64,000 nt of DNA from Pseudonocardiaceae bacterium. Lineage in GTDB: Bacteria; Actinomycetota; Actinomycetes; Mycobacteriales; Pseudonocardiaceae. The stretch lies in assembly GCA_009377865.1 (NCBI GenBank), contig WHTH01000004.1:55585-119584 (forward strand), read 5' to 3'. The translations under genes and the position numbers were made by a program. How positions within the stretch are numbered: position 1 is the first letter of the stretch; the number at the start of each line of letters is the position of its first letter. This document shows, piece by piece, positions 45,493 to 54,937 of the stretch. Below the pieces are notes generated by a model. It searched no databases. It saw only the letters and a list, made by a program, of their open reading frames with translations, and had not been told where the DNA came from.

Positions 45493-47285
45493 TACTCGAA
45501 GCCCTGTTCGGCTCCCGCCTGACGCCGGCGACGGACGACCACGACGGCAGCGACCGCAACGCCGCCCGCCGCCAGCACGGTCACCAGCGCGACCCACGGC
45601 ACGCCACCGTCGTCCCCGCCGCCGCGACCGGAGGCGGCCGTCGGCTCCGCATAGGGGCGCAGGAACGAGCGCTTGGTGAGTATCCCGTGACCGAAGTCGG
45701 TGACCCAGCCGTCGTAGGCAGCCGGGCGGTAGGCGTTCACCCCGTCGCGGTACCAGAAGGTGAGCAACGGCACCTCCTCGGCCAGGACGCGCTGCGCCTC
45801 GTGCAGCACCGGCTTGCGGGCTTGTGCCGGCAGCCCCGCGGCGCGCTCCACCAGCTGGTCGAACCTGTCGTTGGACCAGCCCGTGAAAATCGCTCCGATG
45901 CCCCGCTGTCCGGGCGAGTGGAAGAAGAAGTAGAGGCTGTCCGGATCGGTGTGGGCGTGCCAGTCGAACCCGGACATCTGCGCGTCGTAGGCGGGCGGGC
46001 CGCCCGGCCCCGGCCTGGTGCGCTGGCGCAGCGTCGCGGGATCGAGCGCCTCGGGCCGCAGCCGCACGCCGATGTCCTGCACCTGGCGGGCCGCCAGTTG
46101 CACGGCACGCAGCGACTCCGGCTCGAACGACGAGACGAGTACCTCGAAGTCCAGCGGCGCACCGTCCGGACTGACCCGCAGGCCATCGGGACCCCGGCGG
46201 TACCCCGCCTCGCCGAGCAGCCGCTCGGCGCGCTGCGGGTCGAACTCGTGCTCGTCGCCACCGGGCAGCGCCCACGGCGAGCGGGGATGTACCCAGTTGT
46301 CATTGCCCGGCTGCCCGTCACCCTGCAGTACCTGTTCGACGAGGGCGTCGTAATCGATCGCGAGTCCGATCGCCTTGCGTAGCCGCGGGTCGTCCAGCGG
46401 CGGCTGGCGGGTGTGGAAGCGCAACTCGGTGGAATCGAAGTCGGTGCCGCGCACCACCTCGATGTCGTCGGCAGACTCGAAGCGGTCCACCACGGCGGGC
46501 GGCACGTCGCGGTCGACGTAGTCGACCTGGCCGGTCTGCAGTGCCTGGAAGGCCGCGTTCGGGTCAGTGACGATCGGCATCTCGATGACGTCGACGAGCG
46601 GCTCGCCCTTGAAGTAGTCCTCATTGGCCTCGAAGCGGTAGCGCTGGTCGGGCACGATCTCGGTGACCTTGTAGGGCCCGGAGCCGACCGGCGGCTCGCC
46701 GGTGGCCGTCTCCGGGTCGTCGATCCCCTGCCAGATGTGTTGCGGCAGGATCGGGAGGTCGGCACCGGGCAGGATCGTGAACGTCGGCGCCGGGCGCGCG
46801 AAGTCGAGCCGGACGGTCCGGTCGTCGATGACCTCGCCGCCCCGGTAGGGTGGTTCGTCGCTGACGTGGTGCGTCCAGCGGCCCGGCCCGGCGACCTCGT
46901 TGAAGTAGTCGAACGTGAACTTCACGTCCTCGGCGGTCAGCGGTTGGCCGTCGTGCCACGTGAGGTCCGGCCGCAGCGTGACCGTCCACGTCCGGAAGTC
47001 GTTCGAGGGCGTGGCGCTCTCCGCCAGCCACGGCTCGGGATCCTCGGACACCTGCGACCAGAACAGCGAGTCGTAGACGAGCATGAGGAGGTCGTCGGGC
47101 CTGCCGGAGGCGAACGTGACCGTGAACGGCGTGAGGTTGTTCTCGTAGCCACTCAACGCCACCCGGACGGTGGTCGGCTCGTCGCCGCCGCCCTCGTCGT
47201 CCTGGGCTGCGGCATGTGGTGTCGCGATCGCGAGCAGCGCCGCCGCCACGAATGCGGCGAGCGCGCCGGCCGTCCGTCGACCCAT
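45492..47285 (-). CDS. ABC transporter substrate-binding protein (family 5) with C-terminal membrane anchor
   Basis: 597 residues from the ATG at 47285 (GAGGAG 7 bases upstream). A signal peptide (about 8-27, ending AAAQ) replaces the usual lipobox. The SBP_bac_5 domain covers about 40-520: WTVTLRPDLTWHDGQPLTAEDVKFTFDY, quoted only as a landmark near residues 105-132, then VGSGPYKVTEIVPD and RKAIGLAIDYDALVEQVL. The C-terminus has one hydrophobic helix (about 560-582) and a basic tail, so the protein is tethered by its C-terminus. Substrates in this family include oligopeptides and nickel; the specificity here is unknown. Confidence 0.92.
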   Translation of the reverse strand: MGRRTAGALAAFVAAALLAIATPHAAAQDDEGGGDEPTTVRVALSGYENNLTPFTVTFASGRPDDLLMLVYDSLFWSQVSEDPEPWLAESATPSNDFRTWTVTLRPDLTWHDGQPLTAEDVKFTFDYFNEVAGPGRWTHHVSDEPPYRGGEVIDDRTVRLDFARPAPTFTILPGADLPILPQHIWQGIDDPETATGEPPVGSGPYKVTEIVPDQRYRFEANEDYFKGEPLVDVIEMPIVTDPNAAFQALQTGQVDYVDRDVPPAVVDRFESADDIEVVRGTDFDSTELRFHTRQPPLDDPRLRKAIGLAIDYDALVEQVLQGDGQPGNDNWVHPRSPWALPGGDEHEFDPQRAERLLGEAGYRRGPDGLRVSPDGAPLDFEVLVSSFEPESLRAVQLAARQVQDIGVRLRPEALDPATLRQRTRPGPGGPPAYDAQMSGFDWHAHTDPDSLYFFFHSPGQRGIGAIFTGWSNDRFDQLVERAAGLPAQARKPVLHEAQRVLAEEVPLLTFWYRDGVNAYRPAAYDGWVTDFGHGILTKRSFLRPYAEPTAASGRGGGDDGGVPWVALVTVLAAGGVAVAAVVVVRRRRQAGAEQGFE

Positions 47286-47536
47286 GAAGTTCTCCTCGGG
47301 ATGGTTACGCGACAGGGACTCCGTGCCGCGAAACCTAACGGTGCAGGCGTGGGTCATATAAGTGCCAAACACACATAGTGACCGGCACCTGCTTACCGTC
47401 CATCCCGGCCGGAGCGGTAGGTCTCACCCGGATGCTGGGCGGTCACCGGGTGCCTGCCCGATGCCTGGCGGATAAGCACGCCGCGCACCATCGCGGGCCA
47501 GGGGTGACGAGTTATTCACCGCTCGTAAAGGGGCCG

Positions 47537-48763
47537 CTAGTTGACGCCGAACCGGTTACGCAGCGAGTCCAGCTCCCACACCCGACGCCGTGCCCGGCGG
47601 GCCAGGGTCTCGACCAGCTCCCGGGCGATCGGGTCGGGACGGGTACGGCTGGGCGCGATCCGGTCGGCCGTGTCCAGGTGCCGGATAGCCTCGGCGTCGC
47701 GTTCGGCGCCGTGCTGTGAGAGCGCGCGTGCCATGTCCAGGTGCAGCGACGAGGACCGCTCGGCGCTCTCCAGGGCGGCGACGTCGACCGGGGCGCGGGC
47801 AAAGTCCTCGGCGGCTCGGGCGCCCTCGCCCAGCTCGATGTTGATCGCGAGCCGCCAGGCCGCGACGTTCGTCGGCCCGAAGTGCAAGCCGAACCCGTTG
47901 CGCTCCCCGATCCGGTCGGCGAGGTCGGCAGCCTCGGACAGGTGGGCGTGGGCATCGTCGGCGCGGTGGTGCCGGGCGGCGGCCCGTGCCTGCTGGAGGT
48001 TCAGCATCCCGGCCACCTCGGCGGGTCGGGTATCGGCGGTGTGCCCGGTGCTCACCGAACCGGTCAGCTCGTCGAGCCCGACAGCGGCCACGGCGTGCGC
48101 CCGATCCCGAGCGGCCACGCTGGTCAGCTCCATCGCCCAGTACCACCGGGCGAACCCAAGCCCGGCGGCGTCGTCGTGATGGGCGGCCAGCTCGTATCCG
48201 CGCTGGGCGGCGGCGACCGCGAGGTCAGCGTGACCGGTCCGGGAGGCGAGCACCCCGGCGGCGAAGCACGCGACCACAGCAGCAGTGGCCGCCAGGGCTC
48301 GCTCGGACGCGGCGGCGGTGTGGGCGTGGGCGGTCAGCTCGGTCAGCACCGCGCCGAGGTTCCGCCCGGCCAGGGAGTAACGAGCCTGCGTGGTGTGCTC
48401 GTTGGCCTCGGCTGCCCAGCGGGTGAGCTGCGCCAGCGGGCGCGGGGTCACGTCGGGCACCTCGTCCGATCCGTAGCTGTGCAGCGCCTCCCGGATCGCG
48501 GGCAGTGCGGACAGCGCGTCTGCCGTGTCACGGTCGACGGGCACGTAGGGCTGCCCGGTCAGGTCGGCCACCGAGCAGCCCAGCGCCCCGGCGAGGTCCT
48601 CCAGTAGCCCTCGGCGCTGGAACCGTCGCAGCCCACGTTCCAGCAGCGACAGATACCCAGTGGAGATCCCGGCAAGCCCAGCGGCAACCTCCACACTCAG
48701 CCCCCGGCGGCGCCGGATCGTGCGCGCCCGCCGGCCGATGGTGCTGTCGTCGGTGGCGCCCAC
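47537..48763 (-). CDS. XRE-type regulator with C-terminal TPR-like helical domain
   Basis: 408 residues from a GTG with GGAGGG about 8 bases upstream. The helix-turn-helix at about 10-70 reads GRRARTIRRRRGLSVEVAAG, then GISTGYLSLLERG. Residues 100-400 are all-helical, with Ala-rich tetratricopeptide-like repeats such as ADLAVAAAQRGYELAAHH and SEAADLADRIGERNG. Proteins of this shape are common, poorly characterised regulators in actinobacteria. It lies upstream of the transporter operon on the same strand, separated by 251 bases, and diverges from the SurA-like gene. No target is inferable. Confidence 0.88.
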   Translation of the reverse strand: MGATDDSTIGRRARTIRRRRGLSVEVAAGLAGISTGYLSLLERGLRRFQRRGLLEDLAGALGCSVADLTGQPYVPVDRDTADALSALPAIREALHSYGSDEVPDVTPRPLAQLTRWAAEANEHTTQARYSLAGRNLGAVLTELTAHAHTAAASERALAATAAVVACFAAGVLASRTGHADLAVAAAQRGYELAAHHDDAAGLGFARWYWAMELTSVAARDRAHAVAAVGLDELTGSVSTGHTADTRPAEVAGMLNLQQARAAARHHRADDAHAHLSEAADLADRIGERNGFGLHFGPTNVAAWRLAINIELGEGARAAEDFARAPVDVAALESAERSSSLHLDMARALSQHGAERDAEAIRHLDTADRIAPSRTRPDPIARELVETLARRARRRVWELDSLRNRFGVN

Positions 48764-49068
48764 AGCGCTAACCCTCCGGTCGGTTACCTGTGAGACGGAA
48801 TGGTACCGACGTGCGACGTCATGTATGCACGGTGCGACCCCGCGCGGGGCCGGGAAGGTGCCCTGGGTTGTGGGCGTTGCGTCATGGCGTGGCCTTCCGC
48901 TTCAGAGCGCACGCGCGGCCTCGCCTGGCGCGGGACAGTAGGGGTGCTAGCGGTGCCTGTCGAGCCCGGTTGGTGATTACGTGGGGACTTCGTATCCCCA
49001 CGCCCGTCAACCGCCCCGTCGCGACCGGCCTGACCCTGGTCCTGATCCGTCCATGAGAAGGTAGGGCC
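48764..49068. other. 305-base divergent intergenic region
   Basis: The region lies between the XRE regulator (minus) and the SurA-like gene (plus) and should contain promoters for both. Frames open here have no ribosome sites and no recognisable products. One clear hairpin is present (48981-49001, listed separately). Confidence 0.5.
48981..49001. repeat. 7-bp inverted repeat upstream of the SurA-like gene
   Basis: GTGGGGA (48981-48987), loop CTTCGTA and TCCCCAC (48995-49001). It lies 68 bases before the GTG start at 49069 and could be an operator, a leader hairpin, or a terminator for minor upstream transcription. Confidence 0.45.
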
Positions 49069-50022
49069 GTGCGAAGGGTGCTCCGAACACGGCCGGGTGT
49101 CGTGCTGGCCGCGGCCGCGCTCGCGCTGGGGTTGCTCGCCGGGTGTGGGACCGGACCGTCCCAGGTCGGTGCTGCCGCGATCGTCGGTGACCGCGCCGTA
49201 CCGCTGGACCAGGTGCAGCAGCAGCTGAACACGGTGCTGTCCAAGGAAGGCCCGGAGGCCAAGGCCCAGCTCAAGGCCGGCAACCAGCTCGATGATGTGT
49301 CACGCCAGATCGTGAGCCTCGAGGTCCAGCACGAGCTGCTGACGATCATGGCGCAGCGCGAGCGGCTCTCGGTTGACGCGCAGCAGGTGACCAGCCTGAT
49401 CGACGAGCTCGGCGGCGCCGAGGCGGCGTCAGGGGGCACGATCTACACTGCCGGGAACTTCCGCGAGCGGGCGCGCGATCAGTTGCTGGCCGTCGAGTTG
49501 GGTCGCAAGTACCTGCCGCGCCTCGCGGTCACCGTCGACTACACCACTACCGGCACCCGCACCGCCGCGCAGCAGCGGGTTGCACAGCTCGCTGCGGCCG
49601 GTGCCGCGGGCGCTCGTGAGCAGATCCGGCGCGACGTCGAGCGCGGCGGCGCGGCGGCGCTCGACCAGCGGATCGTCGCGGCGCAGAACCCGTCGTTCGC
49701 CTCCGCACCCATCTTCGGGGTACAGGAGGGCACTGTGGTCGCCTTCCCGTCCGACCAGCAGGCCGGCTCCTGGCTCGTGATGGTGGTGACCAGTCGCAGC
49801 GCCACGGCTGGTAGCTCGCAGCCTGCCGACGAGATCGAGGGTCTGGATGAGTCGTTGCTGGCCGCTGCCGGGCTGCGGCAGCTCGCGGTGACCGCCGAGC
49901 GGGCCGGGGTGCGGCTCAACCCACGGTACGGCGTCTGGGATCGAGTGTCGTTGCAGGCGGTGCCCAGCGCCAACGAGACGACCGGATTCATCGAGCCGTT
50001 GCGCGAAGCCCCCGCGGCGTGA
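49069..50022 (+). CDS. Lipoprotein with SurA-like N-terminal chaperone domain
   Basis: 317 residues from a GTG (GAAGG about 8 bases upstream). The signal peptide ends with lipobox LAGC at about 26. VGAAAIVGDRAVPLDQVQQQ followed by an all-helical region (about 60-200) matches the SurA N-terminal domain of periplasmic chaperones. A recognisable PPIase core is absent or reduced to about 210-250. Such proteins are usually found just before mazG in actinobacteria, and the stop overlaps the mazG start as GTGA. Role inferred: assistance in folding of exported proteins at the outer face of the membrane. Confidence 0.85.
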   Translation: MRRVLRTRPGVVLAAAALALGLLAGCGTGPSQVGAAAIVGDRAVPLDQVQQQLNTVLSKEGPEAKAQLKAGNQLDDVSRQIVSLEVQHELLTIMAQRERLSVDAQQVTSLIDELGGAEAASGGTIYTAGNFRERARDQLLAVELGRKYLPRLAVTVDYTTTGTRTAAQQRVAQLAAAGAAGAREQIRRDVERGGAAALDQRIVAAQNPSFASAPIFGVQEGTVVAFPSDQQAGSWLVMVVTSRSATAGSSQPADEIEGLDESLLAAAGLRQLAVTAERAGVRLNPRYGVWDRVSLQAVPSANETTGFIEPLREAPAA

Positions 50023-50990
50023 CCCGCTCGCCCGCCGCCGCGGTCGTCGTCGTCTCGGCGCGGCTCGGTCCGGTACTGCCGGCCGCGGCGTTGCCGCTGC
50101 TGCGTACCGGCGCGGTGGTGCGTGCCGACGCCGATCTACCACCCGCGTTGCGACACGCCTTCAAGGCCGAGTCCGCTACTGACCAGCCCGACGGGTTGCT
50201 GCTCACCGTCGATGCCGGGACCGGCACGGCCGCGTCGTGGCTGGCCGCCGGCGCGGACCTGCTGCCCACCCCCGAACCGGCCGGTGCGGCCCTGCTCGAC
50301 GCGGTGGCCGTGATGGACCGGCTGCGCTCCCCGGGTGGCTGCCCGTGGGACGCCGAGCAGACCCACGCCTCGCTGCTGCCCTACCTCATCGAGGAGACCT
50401 ACGAGCTGTGCCAGGCGCTGGAGGACGGCGATCGCGTGGCGATCGGCGAGGAGCTCGGCGATGTGCTGCTGCAGGTGCTCTTCCACGCCCGGGTGGCCGC
50501 CGAGGCGGCCGTCGACGCGTTCGACGTCGACGTGGTGGCCGCCGCGCTGGTGGCCAAGCTCATGGCTCGCCATCCACACGTGTTCAGGCCACAAGGGATC
50601 GACACTGCGGAACGGGTCGCGACTGCGGCCGACCAGGAGTTGCGCTGGGAAGAGCTCAAGCGCACCGAGAAGCGGCGTGCGTCCTGCGTCGACGGGGTCG
50701 CGCTGGCGCAGCCCGCAGCCGCGCTGGCCGCCAAGCTCGTCTCTCGGACCGCGAAGGCCGGACTGCCCGCCGACCTGCTGCCGGGCGGCGGCAGCGGTGG
50801 CGGCGCGCTGTTCGCCGTCGTCGCGGCGGTCAAGCATGCCGGCGAGGATCCGGAGGCCGAGTTGCGGGCAGCGGCGCGGCGCTTCGCCGACGACCTCCGG
50901 GCCGCTGAGCGCGCCGCCCGCGGCGCCGGTCTCGATCCCGCGGAGCTGACCCCCGAGCAGTGGCGCGCGCACTGGCCTTCGGCCCCGTGA
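50019..50990 (+). CDS. mazG: Nucleoside triphosphate pyrophosphohydrolase MazG
   Basis: 323 residues. The all-alpha NTP-PPase motif is in LIEETYELCQALEDG and EELGDVLLQVLFHARVA (the EExxE and ExxD magnesium ligands), preceded by GGCPWDAEQTHASL, as in E. coli MazG. RWEELKRTEKR is also conserved. The N-terminal about 95 residues (VVVVSARLGPVLPAAALPLL) are the extra domain common in actinobacterial MazG. The C-terminal about 70 residues are degenerate relative to a two-domain MazG. It hydrolyses non-canonical dNTPs/NTPs to monophosphates. The GTG start overlaps the preceding stop. Confidence 0.95.
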   Translation: MTRSPAAAVVVVSARLGPVLPAAALPLLRTGAVVRADADLPPALRHAFKAESATDQPDGLLLTVDAGTGTAASWLAAGADLLPTPEPAGAALLDAVAVMDRLRSPGGCPWDAEQTHASLLPYLIEETYELCQALEDGDRVAIGEELGDVLLQVLFHARVAAEAAVDAFDVDVVAAALVAKLMARHPHVFRPQGIDTAERVATAADQELRWEELKRTEKRRASCVDGVALAQPAAALAAKLVSRTAKAGLPADLLPGGGSGGGALFAVVAAVKHAGEDPEAELRAAARRFADDLRAAERAARGAGLDPAELTPEQWRAHWPSAP

Positions 50991-51026
50991 GTGGCGATAC
51001 GAGCGCCAGCTCGCATTATCACTCAC
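50987..51026 (+). terminator. Imperfect 18-base inverted repeat after mazG
   Basis: The arms begin GTGAGTG (50987-50993) and end CACTCAC (51020-51026), with an inner GAGC/GCTC pairing and a GCCA loop; several G-U or mismatched positions lie between. It overlaps the mazG stop codon. There is no long U-run, as is common for high-GC actinobacterial terminators. Confidence 0.55.
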
Positions 51027-51147
51027 GACCTGTCCACAGCCGCGGGTTGGCGTGCAGCAGTGGCTGACCCCGCCCCGGGGCGGTGGCGCCATGTAGCTCG
51101 TTCGAGTGACACAAATCCCGGCGTCAGGGGTTATCGTGAGCGCGCGT

Positions 51148-52122
51148 ATGGATGACGACGAGCGTGCCGGTGCGCCCACCGGGGGAACCGCAGCCGGCGC
51201 TCGTCGCCGGGTGCTGCCAGCGCGGATGCGGCGATCCCGTCGGCGACCGTCCCGTTCCCGTCGGTGCCGGCCGGGTCCGGCCGCGCGCGGTTACGTGCTG
51301 CGGGGGGTGCTGTCGACCGTGGCGTTGGGCACCGCCGCAGCGGCGGTCGTGGCCCTTGGCATGGTGGCAGCACCGCTGCCCGAACCCGCCGCCTCGCTGG
51401 CATCTCCGGCGGCTGCCGCGATCCCGGCGGCGCTGCCCTCGGTGCCCGCCCCGGAGCCGCGCGAAGTTCCCGCGCCGGTCGCGCAGCGCCAGGACCGACC
51501 CCAACCGCAGGATCGACCGCAGCCCCAGAGCCGACCGCAACCCCGGGAGCGACCGGAGCCGTCGTTCGCGGCGTGGGCAGCCGACATGGCCGTGCCCACC
51601 GGCATCCCGGCGCGGGCGCTGCAGGCCTACGCCAACGCGCACGCCGTCGTCGCCGAGACCCAGCCCGGCTGCCAACTCACCTGGGTCACGCTGGCCGGCG
51701 TCGCCCGTGTCGAGTCCAACCACGGCCAGTACCAGGGCCGCACGCTCGGCGACGACGGGCTCCCGTCGTCGCCGATCATCGGCGTGCCGCTGGACGGGTC
51801 ACCCAGCGTGCGGGCGATCGGCGACACCGACGGTGGCGCGCTGGACGGCGACACCCGGTGGGACCGGGCGGTGGGACCGTTCCAGTTCATCCCGAGCACC
51901 TGGGCCCGGTGGCGCAGCGATGGGAACGGCGACGGCATCGGCGATCCACAGAACATCGACGACTCGGCGGTGGCGGCGGCCCGCTACCTGTGCGCCGGCG
52001 GCCGCGACTTGGCGAGCGGGGACGGCTGGCTCGGCGCGGTGCTGTCCTACAACAACTCGATGTCCTACGCGCAGAACGTCTACTCGGGCGCCGAGCAGTA
52101 CGCGCTGAGCTCGCAAGATTGA
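51148..52122 (+). CDS. Membrane-anchored lytic transglycosylase, MltB-like, catalytic Glu present
   Basis: About 324 residues from the ATG at 51148; an in-frame GTG at 51106 would add 14. A TATCGT box (51132-51137) would start transcription about 4 bases before the ATG, favouring the shorter form. An Arg-rich cytoplasmic stretch (about 1-50), one TM helix (about 53-77) and a Pro/Gln/Arg-rich stalk with repeated DRPQPQ precede the domain (about 150-310). The domain has VARVESNHG (catalytic Glu189 in this numbering), WDRAVGPFQFIPSTW, GDPQNIDDSAVAAARYL and LSYNNSMSYAQNV. It should cleave peptidoglycan glycan strands. It is the active-looking member of three paralogues in the window. Confidence 0.92.
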   Translation: MDDDERAGAPTGGTAAGARRRVLPARMRRSRRRPSRSRRCRPGPAARGYVLRGVLSTVALGTAAAAVVALGMVAAPLPEPAASLASPAAAAIPAALPSVPAPEPREVPAPVAQRQDRPQPQDRPQPQSRPQPRERPEPSFAAWAADMAVPTGIPARALQAYANAHAVVAETQPGCQLTWVTLAGVARVESNHGQYQGRTLGDDGLPSSPIIGVPLDGSPSVRAIGDTDGGALDGDTRWDRAVGPFQFIPSTWARWRSDGNGDGIGDPQNIDDSAVAAARYLCAGGRDLASGDGWLGAVLSYNNSMSYAQNVYSGAEQYALSSQD

Positions 52123-52138
52123 GATCAGACTGACGTCG

Positions 52139-52525
52139 TCAGCGGTCGACGGCCAGCCTCATCCGCAACTCGTTGAGGGCCTCCTGGTAGCGAGGTGTGG
52201 GGTGCATCGCGGCGGCCATGGCCAGCTGCGCCCTCGCCTCCTCGTACCGGCTCTGCCGCTGCAGCGTGCGCCCCAGCACGAACCGGGCGTAATGGTCGGA
52301 GGGGTCGTGCTCGAGCACCCGCAGAAAGGCCTGTTCCGCGTGCGCCAGCTGCGCGGACAGCAGGTAGGCGCGACCCGCCAGTAGCTGCACGCTGGGGGCG
52401 TCGGGCTCCACGTCGAGTACCGGGCGTAGCTGCCGCAACGCCTCCAACGGGCGGCGCTCCGAGACCAGCGACTCGGCAAGCCGAAACTGCTCGACGGTGT
52501 CGCCGGGACGGTCTGCGGCAGTCAT
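52139..52525 (-). CDS. Small tetratricopeptide-repeat protein
   Basis: 128 residues with about three TPR units: QFRLAESLVSERRPLEALRQ, PSVQLLAGRAYLLSAQLAHA and YARFVLGRTLQRQSRYEEAR. No signal peptide. The start ATG at 52525 is divergent from eno across 188 bases; the stop is convergent with the transglycosylase, 16 bases away. It is a likely adaptor protein with no specific role inferable. Confidence 0.85.
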   Translation of the reverse strand: MTAADRPGDTVEQFRLAESLVSERRPLEALRQLRPVLDVEPDAPSVQLLAGRAYLLSAQLAHAEQAFLRVLEHDPSDHYARFVLGRTLQRQSRYEEARAQLAMAAAMHPTPRYQEALNELRMRLAVDR

Positions 52526-52701
52526 GATTGGATCAACGCTACCTGCCGTCGCGAGCTTGCACGAGCCTTGACCTGCCGCCTCGGTTCCGGCAGCTGTGAT
52601 GCCCGTCGTGACCGGCGTGTGGCTCCCCCGAGTGAACGAGGCGCACGGTTACGCTGGCTGATGCGACGCTGCGCGAGCAGTACACCCGAGCATCGTAGTG
52701 A

Positions 52702-54000
<1,299 letters not shown>

Positions 54001-54005
54001 CGGGG

Positions 54006-54458
54006 ATGAGCCAGGGTGGCGACCGGCTGCGGCGCATGCCGCGGTCACCGGTGATGCGCCCTGGTCTACTGCTGCGACTCGGCCGCGCGGTCGGGGTGAC
54101 CTCGACACGCCGCGCCGCGATACTCGCGATGGTGGTCTTCGCGCTCGGGCTGTCGGTGGCCGTGCCGCTGCAGAACTACCTCGGGCAGCGGGCCGACATC
54201 GCCGAGGCGCGGGCGCGCCAGGAGGTGCTCACCGACCAGGTTGCCGAGCTGCAGCGCCGCCGGGAGCTGCTCTCCGACCCGAATCACACCGAGGCGCAGG
54301 CCCGCGAGCGGCTGCGCTACGTCTATCCGGGCGATACACCCTACGTGGTGCAACTGCCCCGGTCGCCCACCGCAGCGGCGGACCCCGAGCAGGCACTCGA
54401 GCCACGCGAACCCTGGTACACCCGGTTGTGGCACTCCATCACCGGGGACGGCGGATGA
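54006..54458 (+). CDS. FtsB/DivIC-like septum formation protein
   Basis: 150 residues from the ATG at 54006, 5 bases after the eno stop (the upstream open frame overlaps eno). A single TM helix lies at about 37-58 (AAILAMVVFALGLSVAVPL), followed by a leucine-zipper-like coiled coil (about 62-98, QEVLTDQVAELQRRRELL) and the short DivIC motif ARERLRYVYPGDTPYVV. It is a bitopic divisome protein that in other bacteria joins FtsL and FtsQ to activate septal wall synthesis. Its position after eno is conserved in actinobacteria. The stop overlaps the DUF501 start as ATGA. Confidence 0.92.
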   Translation: MSQGGDRLRRMPRSPVMRPGLLLRLGRAVGVTSTRRAAILAMVVFALGLSVAVPLQNYLGQRADIAEARARQEVLTDQVAELQRRRELLSDPNHTEAQARERLRYVYPGDTPYVVQLPRSPTAAADPEQALEPREPWYTRLWHSITGDGG

Positions 54459-54937
54459 GCGAACCGGTCGGCGGGGGCGACCGGGATGCGGTCGCCGCGC
54501 AGCTCGGGCGTCCGGCACGGGGGCTGCGGGGGATCGCGCACCGTTGCCGGTGCGGTCGGCCCGCGGTGGTCATGACCAGCCCCCGGCTCGAGGACGGCAC
54601 GCCGTTCCCCACCCTCTACTACCTGACCTGCACGCGGCTGACGGGACTCGTCGGATCGCTGGAGGCGTCGGGGATGATGCGGGAGATGACCGAACGGCTC
54701 GGGTGCGACACCGAGCTCGCAGCCGCCTACCGCCGGGCCCACGAGCGCTACCTCGCCGAGCGCGACGCCCTCGAAGCGCTAGGCACCGACGTCAGCGCGG
54801 GTGGCATGCCCGACCGGGTCAAGTGCCTGCACGTGCACGTCGCGCACGCGCTGGCCGCCGGTTCCGGCGTCAACCCGTTCGGTGACGAGGTGCTCGCCCA
54901 GCTCGGCGACTGGTGGTCGGCCGGCCCCTGCGTCTAG
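54455..54937 (+). CDS. DUF501-family protein
   Basis: 160 residues from the ATG overlapping the ftsB-like stop. Conserved features are a Cys pair (HRCRCGRPAVV), TPFPTLYYLTCTRLTGLVGSLE (landmark at about 45-65), and DRVKCLHVHVAHALAAG with conserved Cys and three His, which suggests a metal site. The family is actinobacterial, lies between ftsB and ppx in most genomes, and has no proven function. Its stop TAG forms a CTAG palindrome with the stop of the convergent acyl-CoA dehydrogenase. Confidence 0.92.
   Translation: MSEPVGGGDRDAVAAQLGRPARGLRGIAHRCRCGRPAVVMTSPRLEDGTPFPTLYYLTCTRLTGLVGSLEASGMMREMTERLGCDTELAAAYRRAHERYLAERDALEALGTDVSAGGMPDRVKCLHVHVAHALAAGSGVNPFGDEVLAQLGDWWSAGPCV

Noticed and set aside
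47359..47390. Operator-like repeat upstream of the substrate-binding protein
   Set aside because: Only a 5-bp match (GTGCC/GGCAC) across 17 bases, which is not better than chance in this composition.
48790..49056. Possible 88-residue plus-strand gene in the divergent region
   Set aside because: Arg-rich, no ribosome site, overlaps the hairpin at 48981-49001 and the expected promoter of the SurA-like gene.
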